The notes under the pieces were generated by a model that was not told the origin of the DNA, did not search any database, and saw only the letters and a program-made list of their open reading frames with translations. A program made the position numbers and the translations under genes. A stretch of 16,293 nt of DNA from Prevotella sp. (GTDB lineage Bacteria > Bacteroidota > Bacteroidia > Bacteroidales > Bacteroidaceae), in assembly GCA_017428805.1 (NCBI GenBank), contig JAFRQC010000092.1:1-16293 (forward strand), given 5' to 3'. Below are positions 7,113-12,801 of this stretch, piece by piece (the first letter of the stretch is position 1; the number at the start of each line of letters is the position of its first letter).

Positions 7113-7360
7113 GTCACACAGATCTCACAGATCCCACAGATTTCTGGAGCGCTGATAAGCACGATTATTTTTTTATCTTCACAGATCATAGGACGCAAGC
7201 GTCCTGCCGAGCGCAACAATCGCGACACTATTCTATCTCACACAGATCTAACGGATCTCACTGATTTTTCTGCGCAGGCGCAGCTTTAGCTGCATCTATC
7301 TGTGAGATCAATAATAATCTGTGGAAAGAAAATCTGTGAGATCTGTGAGATCTGTGTGAC
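7113..7360. repeat. 31-bp inverted repeat of 9-bp units (CACAGATNN)
   Basis: The left arm (7113-7143) consists of cacagatct-cacagatcc-cacagattt preceded by gtca. The right arm (7330-7360) is its reverse complement with one mismatch in 31. A degenerate third copy (cacagatct-aacggatct-cactgattt, 7242-7268) lies between, with short inverted partners atctgtgag (7298-7306) and atctgtgg. A separate perfect palindrome, aggacgc-aa-gcgtcct, lies at 7190-7205. I see no gene in 7035-7474; the whole gap is promoters and palindromes. Confidence 0.9.
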
Positions 7361-7413
7361 ATAATTATAACTTTATGGAACTTTATACAACTTGTTTCGG
7401 AATGGGAAAAAGC

Positions 7414-7444
7414 TTGTAAGACTCAGGATTTATGACTACCTTTG
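7414..7444 (+). promoter_or_regulatory. Promoter of the HU-smalltalk unit
   Basis: TTG at 7414-7416, a 20-nt spacer and TACCTTTG at 7437-7444, matching the Bacteroidetes consensus. The leader to the ATG at 7475 would be about 20-25 nt. Confidence 0.85.
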
Positions 7445-7474
7445 CAGTGCAGAAGTAAAGAAAGGATTTAAATT

Positions 7475-8017
7475 ATGGCAAGATCAAACATTCCAATGGT
7501 GATTAACCTGCGTCAGAACACCAACGACGACAGCACCGCTTTCGGCAAGTATTTCGCAGAGGTCGATGCAAAGGAGCCCCTGAACCTCAAGGGTTTCGCC
7601 AAGCACATGACCTCACACGGCAAGATCGCCGACTATCAGATGTGCGTGCTGGTACTCGGACAGGTCGTTGAGTGCATGAGCGAGCTGCTCTCTCAGGGTC
7701 AGCCCGTGAAGCTCGACGGACTCGGCACGTTCTCACCGAGCGTCGATGGCCAGAAGCTGGGCAAGAATGACATCGAGTCGGCTGTGGCAGCTGGTGCCGA
7801 CGCCATGATCAACGGCATCAAGATCAACTTCACGCCGGAGAACACCAAGGGTGAGAAACTGACCAGCCGAGCCTTCAAGGAGCAGTGCATCTTCGAGTAC
7901 GGCTACGTGGTTCAGAGCGAGATCCGCACCGTCAACGGCAAGCAGCGCCGCGTGCAGAAGAAGACGCCGATCTCCTACGTCCTGGCGCCCGCAGCCGACA
8001 ACCAGGGCAATGGGTAA
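7475..8017 (+). CDS. HU-related DNA-binding protein, 180 aa
   Basis: A member of the HU/IHF-related group typical of Bacteroidetes, longer than classical HU (about 90 aa). Residues about 35-120 carry the recognisable core: LNLKGFAKHMTSHGKI, a long helix VLVLGQVVECMSELLSQG, then QPVKLDGLGTFSPSVDG, followed by IKINFTPENTKGEKLTSRAF. The region before residue 35 and the basic tail (NGKQRRVQKKTP, about 154-165) are extras that may add DNA contacts. These proteins are expected to bind and bend DNA in the nucleoid; the exact role of this subgroup is not established as far as I know. It is first in a unit with the smalltalk gene 140 bp downstream and divergent from the DUF4248 gene. The ATG at 7475 gives the conserved start and fits the promoter. 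Confidence 0.9.
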   Translation: MARSNIPMVINLRQNTNDDSTAFGKYFAEVDAKEPLNLKGFAKHMTSHGKIADYQMCVLVLGQVVECMSELLSQGQPVKLDGLGTFSPSVDGQKLGKNDIESAVAAGADAMINGIKINFTPENTKGEKLTSRAFKEQCIFEYGYVVQSEIRTVNGKQRRVQKKTPISYVLAPAADNQGNG

Positions 8018-8020
8018 TCT

Positions 8021-8118
8021 CTTCCCCTCCTGAGTTAGGAGGGGCGAGGGGTGGTCTGAACAAGCGCATTGCCTGAGGCGGTTCAGACCCCCTCTGGCTC
8101 CCCCTAACTTAGGGGGAG
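8021..8118. repeat. Interspersed palindrome with two internal hairpins
   Basis: A roughly 40-bp imperfect inverted repeat: the left arm (8021-8061) and right arm (8081-8118) share ggtctgaac/gttcagacc next to the loop. Each arm is also a hairpin by itself. On the left cccctcct pairs with aggagggg (8024-8044); on the right ctccccctaa pairs with ttagggggag (8098-8118). It lies in the transcript between the HU-related and smalltalk genes. Similar CCCCTCCTAACTTAGGAGGGG-like sequences are, from memory, common as dispersed repeats in Bacteroidetes. Confidence 0.8.
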
Positions 8119-8146
8119 AAACAGATACTCAAAGCGCAGGAAAAAA

Positions 8147-8152
8147 AGGAGG
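8147..8152 (+). promoter_or_regulatory. Strong Shine-Dalgarno site for smalltalk gene
   Basis: AGGAGG lies 5 nt upstream of the ATG at 8158. A full consensus site is unusual in Bacteroidetes and none of the other genes here has one. It fixes the start of this very short gene. Confidence 0.75.
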
Positions 8153-8157
8153 AAATT

Positions 8158-8271
8158 ATGAAGAAGCAGCGGATCATTGAGCTGGCGGTGAAGGTGATAG
8201 TAGCCGCGCTCACGGCATTCTTGACGGCAATCGGAACGACGAGTTGCATGGGCCTTGGGCCTATCTTCTAA
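8158..8271 (+). CDS. Smalltalk protein, 37 aa
   Basis: The peptide starts MKKQRIIELAVKVIVAALTA and ends with FLTAIGTTSCMGLGPIF. It has a short basic start, one hydrophobic helix and a Thr-Thr-Ser-Cys-Met end. This is the pattern of the tiny Bacteroidetes family called smalltalk protein, usually found just downstream of an HU-related gene. The hydrophobic stretch followed by Cys30 makes it look like a minimal membrane peptide or lipoprotein-like signal, but lipidation is not established. It has a perfect Shine-Dalgarno site and is followed within 5 bp by a terminator, both arguing that it is truly expressed. In many genomes an N-acetylmuramoyl-alanine amidase gene follows; here none does. Function unknown. 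Confidence 0.88.
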   Translation: MKKQRIIELAVKVIVAALTAFLTAIGTTSCMGLGPIF

Positions 8272-8275
8272 ACAA

Positions 8276-8306
8276 AACCCACGGGGAATGATCCTCGTGG
8301 GTTTTT
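8276..8306. terminator. Bidirectional intrinsic terminator
   Basis: aacccacgggga (8276-8287) pairs with tcctcgtgggtt (8292-8303), with one G-T type mismatch and an ATGA loop, followed by T bases on the plus strand and T bases on the minus strand. It lies between the stop of the smalltalk gene (8271) and the stop of the convergent transporter gene (8305), so it can end both transcripts. Confidence 0.88.
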
Positions 8307-9258
8307 AGTTGTGTTTGCGGCGGTATTCCCAGAGTTCGACGCTGTTGACGATATTCTGCCAAAGCACATAACAGCCGGCACCGACGGAAGCGACGGGGTT
8401 GAGATAGGTGTAGGCCACCCAGATGGAGAGGGCGGTGTTCTTCTGGAAGAGGCCCTGTCCGGCATCGAGTTCGTCGCCGAGGTGACGGCCGATGCTGCGA
8501 CCGATGAGGAAGAGCGCGAAGCAGAGCACGAGGCTGAGCACGGCGATGGTGAGCAGCAGGGGCAGACCGGCATCGCTGTGGACGATATTGCGCACGGTGA
8601 CACCCGAAGTAACGCTGAGCTGCGCTGCCCAGAGGTAGAACGAGAGGTCGGGGATGGAGACGATCCACGCACAGATGCGCTTGGCATAGTGCTGCATATA
8701 CCAGCCCAGGAGCAGCGGCGCAATGAGCACCATCGCCAGTTTCTCGAGGATGATGATGAAGGCGGTCCAGAAGTTCAGGCCTGCCCCGCGTTCGAGCAAG
8801 GGGAAGACGGCGGGGATCATCAGCGCCGAAGCAAAGGAGGAGATGACGACAAAGGCGGTCATCGTGTTGATGTTGCCCCCGATCTTCGCCGTGACCACCG
8901 GGGCAGCGGTAGCCGTAGGACCGATGATGCAGGTGAGGATGCTCTCCCAGAGGATCTTACGCTCGGGACTGGCCTCGACGCCAAAGATAATCCAGACGTT
9001 GAGCGCTACCAAGAGCACCTGCGTCACGAGCACACCGACATGCCAGCGATGGGGACGCATCTGGTGGAAGTCGATGCGGCAGAAGGTGGAGAACAGCGTG
9101 CAGAACACCATCATCGGGAACACCGTGTCGACCACCTCGCCCAGCACCTCGCCCGCAGCATCCAACTGCGGCACCCAGTAGAACAGGAGATAGACCACCG
9201 TGCCTATGGCTATAGCCACAGGCAACGTCCAGTCTTTGAGGAATTGCTTCACATTCAT
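8305..9258 (-). CDS. Bile acid:sodium symporter-like membrane transporter
   Basis: A 317-aa polytopic inner-membrane protein with about nine to ten hydrophobic segments. The layout fits the BASS/SBF superfamily: an early PMMVFCTLFSTF segment, a broken-helix motif CIIGPTATAAPVVTAKIGGN in the first half, and a matching second-half segment QKNTALSIWVAYTYLNPVASV. In the superfamily these two crossover regions form the substrate and sodium site. The substrate here cannot be told: family members carry bile acids, keto acids or other organic anions. I chose the ATG at 9258 (MNVKQFLKDWTLP), since the frame can extend to 9303 only by passing upstream of the -7 box. It is a single-gene unit, divergent from metF. 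Confidence 0.85.
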   Translation of the reverse strand: MNVKQFLKDWTLPVAIAIGTVVYLLFYWVPQLDAAGEVLGEVVDTVFPMMVFCTLFSTFCRIDFHQMRPHRWHVGVLVTQVLLVALNVWIIFGVEASPERKILWESILTCIIGPTATAAPVVTAKIGGNINTMTAFVVISSFASALMIPAVFPLLERGAGLNFWTAFIIILEKLAMVLIAPLLLGWYMQHYAKRICAWIVSIPDLSFYLWAAQLSVTSGVTVRNIVHSDAGLPLLLTIAVLSLVLCFALFLIGRSIGRHLGDELDAGQGLFQKNTALSIWVAYTYLNPVASVGAGCYVLWQNIVNSVELWEYRRKHN

Positions 9259-9262
9259 GCTG

Positions 9263-9270
9263 CAAAGATA
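9263..9270 (-). promoter_or_regulatory. -7 box of the transporter gene, almost on the start codon
   Basis: The minus strand reads TATCTTTG (TAnnTTTG) and its last base is only 4 nt before the ATG at 9258. Transcription would begin at or within a few nt of the start codon, implying a leaderless or nearly leaderless mRNA. No clear TTG lies 20 nt upstream. Confidence 0.6.
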
Positions 9271-9280
9271 AGAAAAATCA

Positions 9281-9377
9281 ACAACGGATGACACGGATTT
9301 CACGGATAATTTGAGAAAAAAGGGCGGAATTTAACTATTTTGCAGAAAAAATCCGTTTAATCCGTGCAATCCGTTGT
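9281..9377. repeat. Inverted repeat of 9-bp units (CACGGATNN)
   Basis: The left arm (9281-9307) reads aacggatga-cacggattt-cacggat after ac. The right arm (9351-9377) is its reverse complement in 23 of 27 positions. The four mismatches fall only in the 2-nt linkers between the ACGGAT cores. The element fills the gap between the divergent transporter and metF genes and lies where the -33 regions of both would be. Confidence 0.88.
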
Positions 9378-9387
9378 ATTTTTTTCG

Positions 9388-9395
9388 TACCTTTG
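9388..9395 (+). promoter_or_regulatory. -7 box of metF
   Basis: TACCTTTG matches TAnnTTTG and ends 9 nt before the ATG at 9405, so the leader would be only a few nt or absent. No good TTG is found at 20-nt spacing; the right arm of the 9-bp repeat occupies that place. Confidence 0.65.
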
Positions 9396-9404
9396 TGGCC
9401 AATT

Positions 9405-10394
9405 ATGAGCGTAACGGAATTCATCCATCAAGATAAAGAGAGCCGGAGGTTCTCGTTTGAGGTGCTGCCCCCGCTGAAGGGGACGGGCACGGAACGCCTG
9501 TTTGCAGACATCGACAAACTGCGCGAGTTCGACCCCGCATACATTAATATCACCACCCACCACTCGGAGTTCGTGTACCGGGAGGTTCGAGGAACGAGGA
9601 ACGAGGAAGGAGGAACGAACGAGGAGCCGAGGTTTGAACGGATTAGGGTGCGCAGGCGCCCGGGAACGGTGGCGATAGCAGCTGCCATCCAGCAAAGGTA
9701 TAATATCCCCGTACAGCCCCACGTGATCTGCAGCGGCACGACGATCGAGGACATCGAGTATGAGCTGCTCGACCTGCAGTTCCTCGGCATTAGCGACATC
9801 CTGTTGCTGCGTGGCGACAAGGCGAAGGAGGACAGCCGGTTTGTGCCGACGCCCGGCGGTCACGCGCACACGACGGATCTGATCAGGCAGGTGAAGCGTT
9901 TCAACGAGGGATTCTTCGCTGACGGCACACCCATCAAACGGCCGGGCAAGAAGTTCGACTACGGCGTGGCCTGCTATCCCGAGAAGCACGAGGAGGCGCC
10001 GAACCTGGAGATGGACATGCAGTATCTGAAGGAGAAACAGGATCTGGGCGCGCAGTATGCGGTCACCCAGCTGTTCTATGATAACGAGAAGTATTTCGCC
10101 TTTGTGGAGAAGGCCCGGTCAATGGGCATCACCATCCCCATCATCCCCGGCATCAAGCCGATGGCGAAACTGAGTCAGTTGACGGTGGTGCCGAAGACGT
10201 TCCACTGTGACATTCCCGAACCGCTGGCCAGGGAGATCGTGAAATGTAAGACCGACGAGGATGCCCGGCAGCTGGGAATCGAGTGGACCACAGAACAATG
10301 TCGTCAGCTCTATGCTCACGGGGTACATAATATTCATTTCTATACGGTCTCGGCAGTGGATTCTGTCGCAGAGGTCGCCAAGCGGTTATTATAA
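9405..10394 (+). CDS. metF: 5,10-methylenetetrahydrofolate reductase
   Basis: A 329-aa FAD-dependent enzyme that reduces methylenetetrahydrofolate to 5-methyltetrahydrofolate, supplying methyl groups for methionine synthesis. Family marks are all present: RRFSFEVLPP with catalytic Glu19, the LLLRGDKA motif with Asp138 that contacts FAD and folate, AVTQLFYD with Gln222, and IPGIKPM. Between YREV and FERIRVRRRPG (about residues 61-76) is a Gly/Glu/Arg/Asn-rich insert that looks longer than in other Bacteroidetes MetF proteins; it is encoded by a 7-bp tandem repeat. The reading frame is intact, so the enzyme is probably functional. The ATG at 9405 is chosen over an upstream TTG because it lies after the -7 box. 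No methionine riboswitch is visible upstream. Confidence 0.96.
   Translation: MSVTEFIHQDKESRRFSFEVLPPLKGTGTERLFADIDKLREFDPAYINITTHHSEFVYREVRGTRNEEGGTNEEPRFERIRVRRRPGTVAIAAAIQQRYNIPVQPHVICSGTTIEDIEYELLDLQFLGISDILLLRGDKAKEDSRFVPTPGGHAHTTDLIRQVKRFNEGFFADGTPIKRPGKKFDYGVACYPEKHEEAPNLEMDMQYLKEKQDLGAQYAVTQLFYDNEKYFAFVEKARSMGITIPIIPGIKPMAKLSQLTVVPKTFHCDIPEPLAREIVKCKTDEDARQLGIEWTTEQCRQLYAHGVHNIHFYTVSAVDSVAEVAKRLL
9588..9615. repeat. Heptamer tandem repeat (CGAGGAA) inside metF
   Basis: Four head-to-tail 7-bp units (cgaggaa three times, then ggaggaa) followed by partial units to about 9630. They encode residues around 62-71 (RGTRNEEGGT) of MetF. Confidence 0.9.
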
Positions 10395-10403
10395 AATTAA
10401 AAA

Positions 10404-10481
10404 CAAGGATTAAAGGATTTATCATATTTAAAAGGATGAGGAAAAGGATGAGGAAATAATCCATAAATCCTTAAATCCTTG
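10404..10481. repeat. Inverted repeat between metF and holB
   Basis: The left arm (10404-10422, caaggattaaaggatttat) matches the reverse complement of the right arm (10463-10481) in 18 of 19 positions. Between them a 12-bp word, aaaaggatgagg, is repeated twice in tandem (10430-10453). No T-run follows the stem on the plus strand, so it is not a standard terminator. It could be a transcript-stabilising or processing structure between the two genes. Confidence 0.8.
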
Positions 10482-10499
10482 TAAAAAGAAAAAAAGAAA

Positions 10500-11612
10500 A
10501 TGACTTTCAGTGAGGTGATAGGACAGGAGGAGGCCAAGGAGCGGCTGATGCAGATGGTCAGGGAAGACCGCCTGCCGCATGCGCTGATGCTCTGCGGGCC
10601 GGTGGGCAGCGGCAAGCTGGCGCTGGCGATCGCCTTCGGATGTCAGTTGCTTGATGACGGCAAGCCGTCATCGAAAGCTATGCTCGACAAGCTGGAGCAC
10701 CCCGACCTGCACTTCACCTACCCCACCATCAAGCTGCCGTCGATGAAGAGCGACTATAAGCCGGTGAGCGACGACTTCGCCAAGGAGTGGCACGAGCTGG
10801 TGATGCAGAGCCCCTACTTCACGATGGAGGAATGGATGGAGGCGATGGGCGGCGAGAACCAACAGGCCATCATCACCGCCGGCGAGAGCGACGACCTCGT
10901 GAGGAAACTGTCGTTGAAGTCGAGTCAGGGCGGCTATAAGGTGAGCATCGTGTGGCTGCCCGAGCGCATGAATATAGAATGTGCCAACAAACTGCTGAAA
11001 CTCATCGAGGAGCCGCCGCAGCAGACGGTGTTCATCATGGTGAGCGAAGAGCCTGAGAAGCTGCTGGAGACCATCCGCAGCCGTGTGCAGCGCATCGACA
11101 TCCGCAAGACCGAACAGGAAGCCATCCGACAGGCACTCATCGAGCGCAGAGGCTGCGACGAGGACAGTGCCCAGCGCATCAGCCGACTGGTGAACGGCAA
11201 CTGGATTGCCGCGATGGAGGAGCTGCAGGCCGACTCGGAGAAGGGGCTCTTCCTCGACATGTACAAGACCCTGATGCGACTGGCCTATCAAAGAAAGATC
11301 AAGGACCTGCGCAAATGGAGCGAGCAGATGGCCGCCATGGGACGAGAGAAACAGCGGCGTTGGCTCACCTACTTCCTGAGGATGACGCGCGAGAGCTTCG
11401 TCTACAATTTCAACGAGGAGGAACTGAACTATATGACAGCGGATGAGGAAGCCTTTGCCAGCAACTTCGCCCGCTTCATCAACGAGAGCAACATACTGCC
11501 CATCAACGATCTGGCGAACCTCGCCATCCGCGATATCGGACAGAATGCCAATGCGAAGATCGTATTCTTCGACTTCGCCCTACAAATCATCGTGCTATTG
11601 TTACAAAAATAA
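10500..11612 (+). CDS. holB: DNA polymerase III delta' subunit (clamp loader)
   Basis: A 370-aa AAA+ clamp-loader protein. Residues 3-45 show the family start, FSEVIGQEEAKERLMQMV, RLPHALMLCG and the P-loop-like GPVGSGKLALA. The sensor region NKLLKLIEEPPQQTVFIM and EKLLETIRSRVQRI follow. Two departures from the classical family are visible. The four-cysteine zinc module expected between the P-loop and the HPDLHFTYPT segment is absent, and the SRC motif reads SRV (residues 194-196). Both suit delta', which is not an active ATPase, but they could also fit a diverged lineage. A Bacteroidetes-type insert (about residues 75-125) is present. It starts 105 bp after metF and is followed after 4 bp by the ricT-like gene. 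Confidence 0.9.
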   Translation: MTFSEVIGQEEAKERLMQMVREDRLPHALMLCGPVGSGKLALAIAFGCQLLDDGKPSSKAMLDKLEHPDLHFTYPTIKLPSMKSDYKPVSDDFAKEWHELVMQSPYFTMEEWMEAMGGENQQAIITAGESDDLVRKLSLKSSQGGYKVSIVWLPERMNIECANKLLKLIEEPPQQTVFIMVSEEPEKLLETIRSRVQRIDIRKTEQEAIRQALIERRGCDEDSAQRISRLVNGNWIAAMEELQADSEKGLFLDMYKTLMRLAYQRKIKDLRKWSEQMAAMGREKQRRWLTYFLRMTRESFVYNFNEEELNYMTADEEAFASNFARFINESNILPINDLANLAIRDIGQNANAKIVFFDFALQIIVLLLQK

Positions 11613-11616
11613 ATAT

Positions 11617-12801
11617 ATGAGCGAAAAGACAAAAGAATTGCCCGTGATGGTTGGCTGCGACAGAGGTTTGTGTCATCAGGCTGTGGGCCGACAGGACAGA
11701 CAACTGAACACCTACGACTGGCTGGCCGATGTACCCGGCAACGTAGATACCACCGACCTCGTGGAGGTGCAGTTCAAGCATACCCGCAAGGGCTATTACC
11801 ACAACGTGAATAACCTCGAGCTGAAGAAGGGCGACGTGGTGGCCGTCGAGGCCAGTCCCGGTCACGACATCGGCGTCGTCACCCTCACCGGCCGTCTGGT
11901 GAAACTCCAGATCAAGAAAGCCAACCTGAAATCGGCCGACGACATCAAGCGCATCTACCGCATCGCCCGTCCGACGGATATGGATAAGTTCCGCGAGGCG
12001 AAGGCCCGTGAGCACAGCACGATGATCGAGAGCCGAAAGATTGCCAAAGGTCTCGGACTGGACATGAAGATCGGCGACGTGGAGTATCAGGGCGACGGCA
12101 ACAAGGCCATCTTCTATTATATAGCCGACGGTCGTGTGGACTTCCGCCAGCTGATCAAGGATCTGGCAGCCGCCTTCCATGTGCGCATCGAGATGAAGCA
12201 GATCGGTGCCCGTCAGGAGGCAGGACGCATCGGCGGTACGGGTCCCTGCGGGCGTGAGCTCTGCTGTGCCACGTGGATGAAGAACTTCGTCTCGGTGAGC
12301 ACCAGTGCCGCGAGGTTCCAGGACATCTCCCTCAACCCCCAGAAGCTGGCCGGCATGTGCGCCAAGCTGAAGTGCTGTCTGAACTACGAGGTGGACGACT
12401 ATATCGAGGCCGGCAAGCGGATGCCGGGACGCGACGTAGTGCTGCAGACGCAGGATGCCGACTACCACCTCTTCAAGACCGACATCCTGGCCGGACTGGT
12501 GACCTACTCTACGGATAAGAACATCGCCGCCAACCTCCAGACCATCACCGCTGCCAAAGCCCGTGAGGTGATCGAGATGAACCGTCGCGGTGAGAAACCC
12601 CTGAGCCTCGAAGAGAAAGAGGGAGAGGAGCCTGTAGAGAAGCCCCACAATATCGACCTCGCCGGTGGTGATATCAGCCGCTTTGACAAGGCCAAGAAGA
12701 AAAAGAAGAAGAATAAAAAAGGGAGACAGGAGTCAGGAGAAAGGAGTCAGGAGAAAGGAGACAGGAGTCAGGAGGGCCGCAACGAAAACCATGCGGAATA
12801 A
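11617..12801 (+). CDS. ricT: PSP1-domain protein, RicT (YaaT)-like
   Basis: A 394-aa protein of the PSP1 family. Its Bacillus relative RicT acts with RicA and RicF in an iron-sulfur complex affecting RNA maturation and development; whether this holds in Bacteroidetes is unknown, and no ricA or ricF is seen here. The paired cysteine motif is intact: C-G-R-E-L-C-C (Cys211, 216, 217) and C-A-K-L-K-C-C (Cys248, 253, 254). The PSP1 core precedes it (GDVVAVEASPGHDIG, about 70-85). The last 45 residues are a Lys-rich run followed by a tail encoded by a 7-bp tandem repeat (RQESGERSQEKGDRSQEG). It follows holB by 4 bp and overlaps gldH by 11 bp, an operon typical of Bacteroidetes. The ATG at 11617 gives the conserved start; the open frame continues upstream through holB by chance. 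Confidence 0.9.
   Translation: MSEKTKELPVMVGCDRGLCHQAVGRQDRQLNTYDWLADVPGNVDTTDLVEVQFKHTRKGYYHNVNNLELKKGDVVAVEASPGHDIGVVTLTGRLVKLQIKKANLKSADDIKRIYRIARPTDMDKFREAKAREHSTMIESRKIAKGLGLDMKIGDVEYQGDGNKAIFYYIADGRVDFRQLIKDLAAAFHVRIEMKQIGARQEAGRIGGTGPCGRELCCATWMKNFVSVSTSAARFQDISLNPQKLAGMCAKLKCCLNYEVDDYIEAGKRMPGRDVVLQTQDADYHLFKTDILAGLVTYSTDKNIAANLQTITAAKAREVIEMNRRGEKPLSLEEKEGEEPVEKPHNIDLAGGDISRFDKAKKKKKKNKKGRQESGERSQEKGDRSQEGRNENHAE
12723..12771. repeat. Heptamer tandem repeat (GAGNNAG) in the 3' end of ricT
   Basis: Seven exact 7-bp units: gagacag, gagtcag, gagaaag, gagtcag, gagaaag, gagacag, gagtcag. Only positions 4 and 5 of the unit vary. Because 7 is not a multiple of 3, the peptide repeats every 21 bp. 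The array ends 20 bp before the gldH start codon. Confidence 0.93.

Larger units (their letters stand above)
7049..7455. repeat. 19-bp inverted repeat bounding the divergent promoter region
   Basis: Bases 7437-7455 (tacctttgcagtgcagaag) are the exact reverse complement of 7049-7067. Each copy contains the -7 box and start region of one of the two divergent genes, and the arms point outward. The enclosed 369 bp hold the -33 elements and several more palindromes. Only the first 9 or so bases belong to the general promoter consensus; the remaining 10 match without an obvious reason. Confidence 0.85.

Noticed and set aside
7113..7360. CRISPR array
   Set aside because: Units are 9 bp with 2-nt variable linkers and an inverted arrangement; no 25-40-bp direct repeats with unique spacers are present.
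7049..7455. Insertion sequence or MITE
   Set aside because: The inverted ends coincide with active-looking promoters and there is no target-site duplication visible; no transposase frame is enclosed. A promoter pair is the better description.
8311..9291. 326-codon open frame on the plus strand, antisense to the transporter gene
   Set aside because: The protein is full of Asp, Glu, His and Gly, typical of the reverse complement of a hydrophobic membrane protein gene. The minus-strand frame has clear transmembrane helices and family motifs.
11587..12648. 353-codon open frame on the minus strand, antisense to the ricT-like gene
   Set aside because: The plus-strand frame has the conserved cysteine motifs and operon context; this one has no family features and no promoter.
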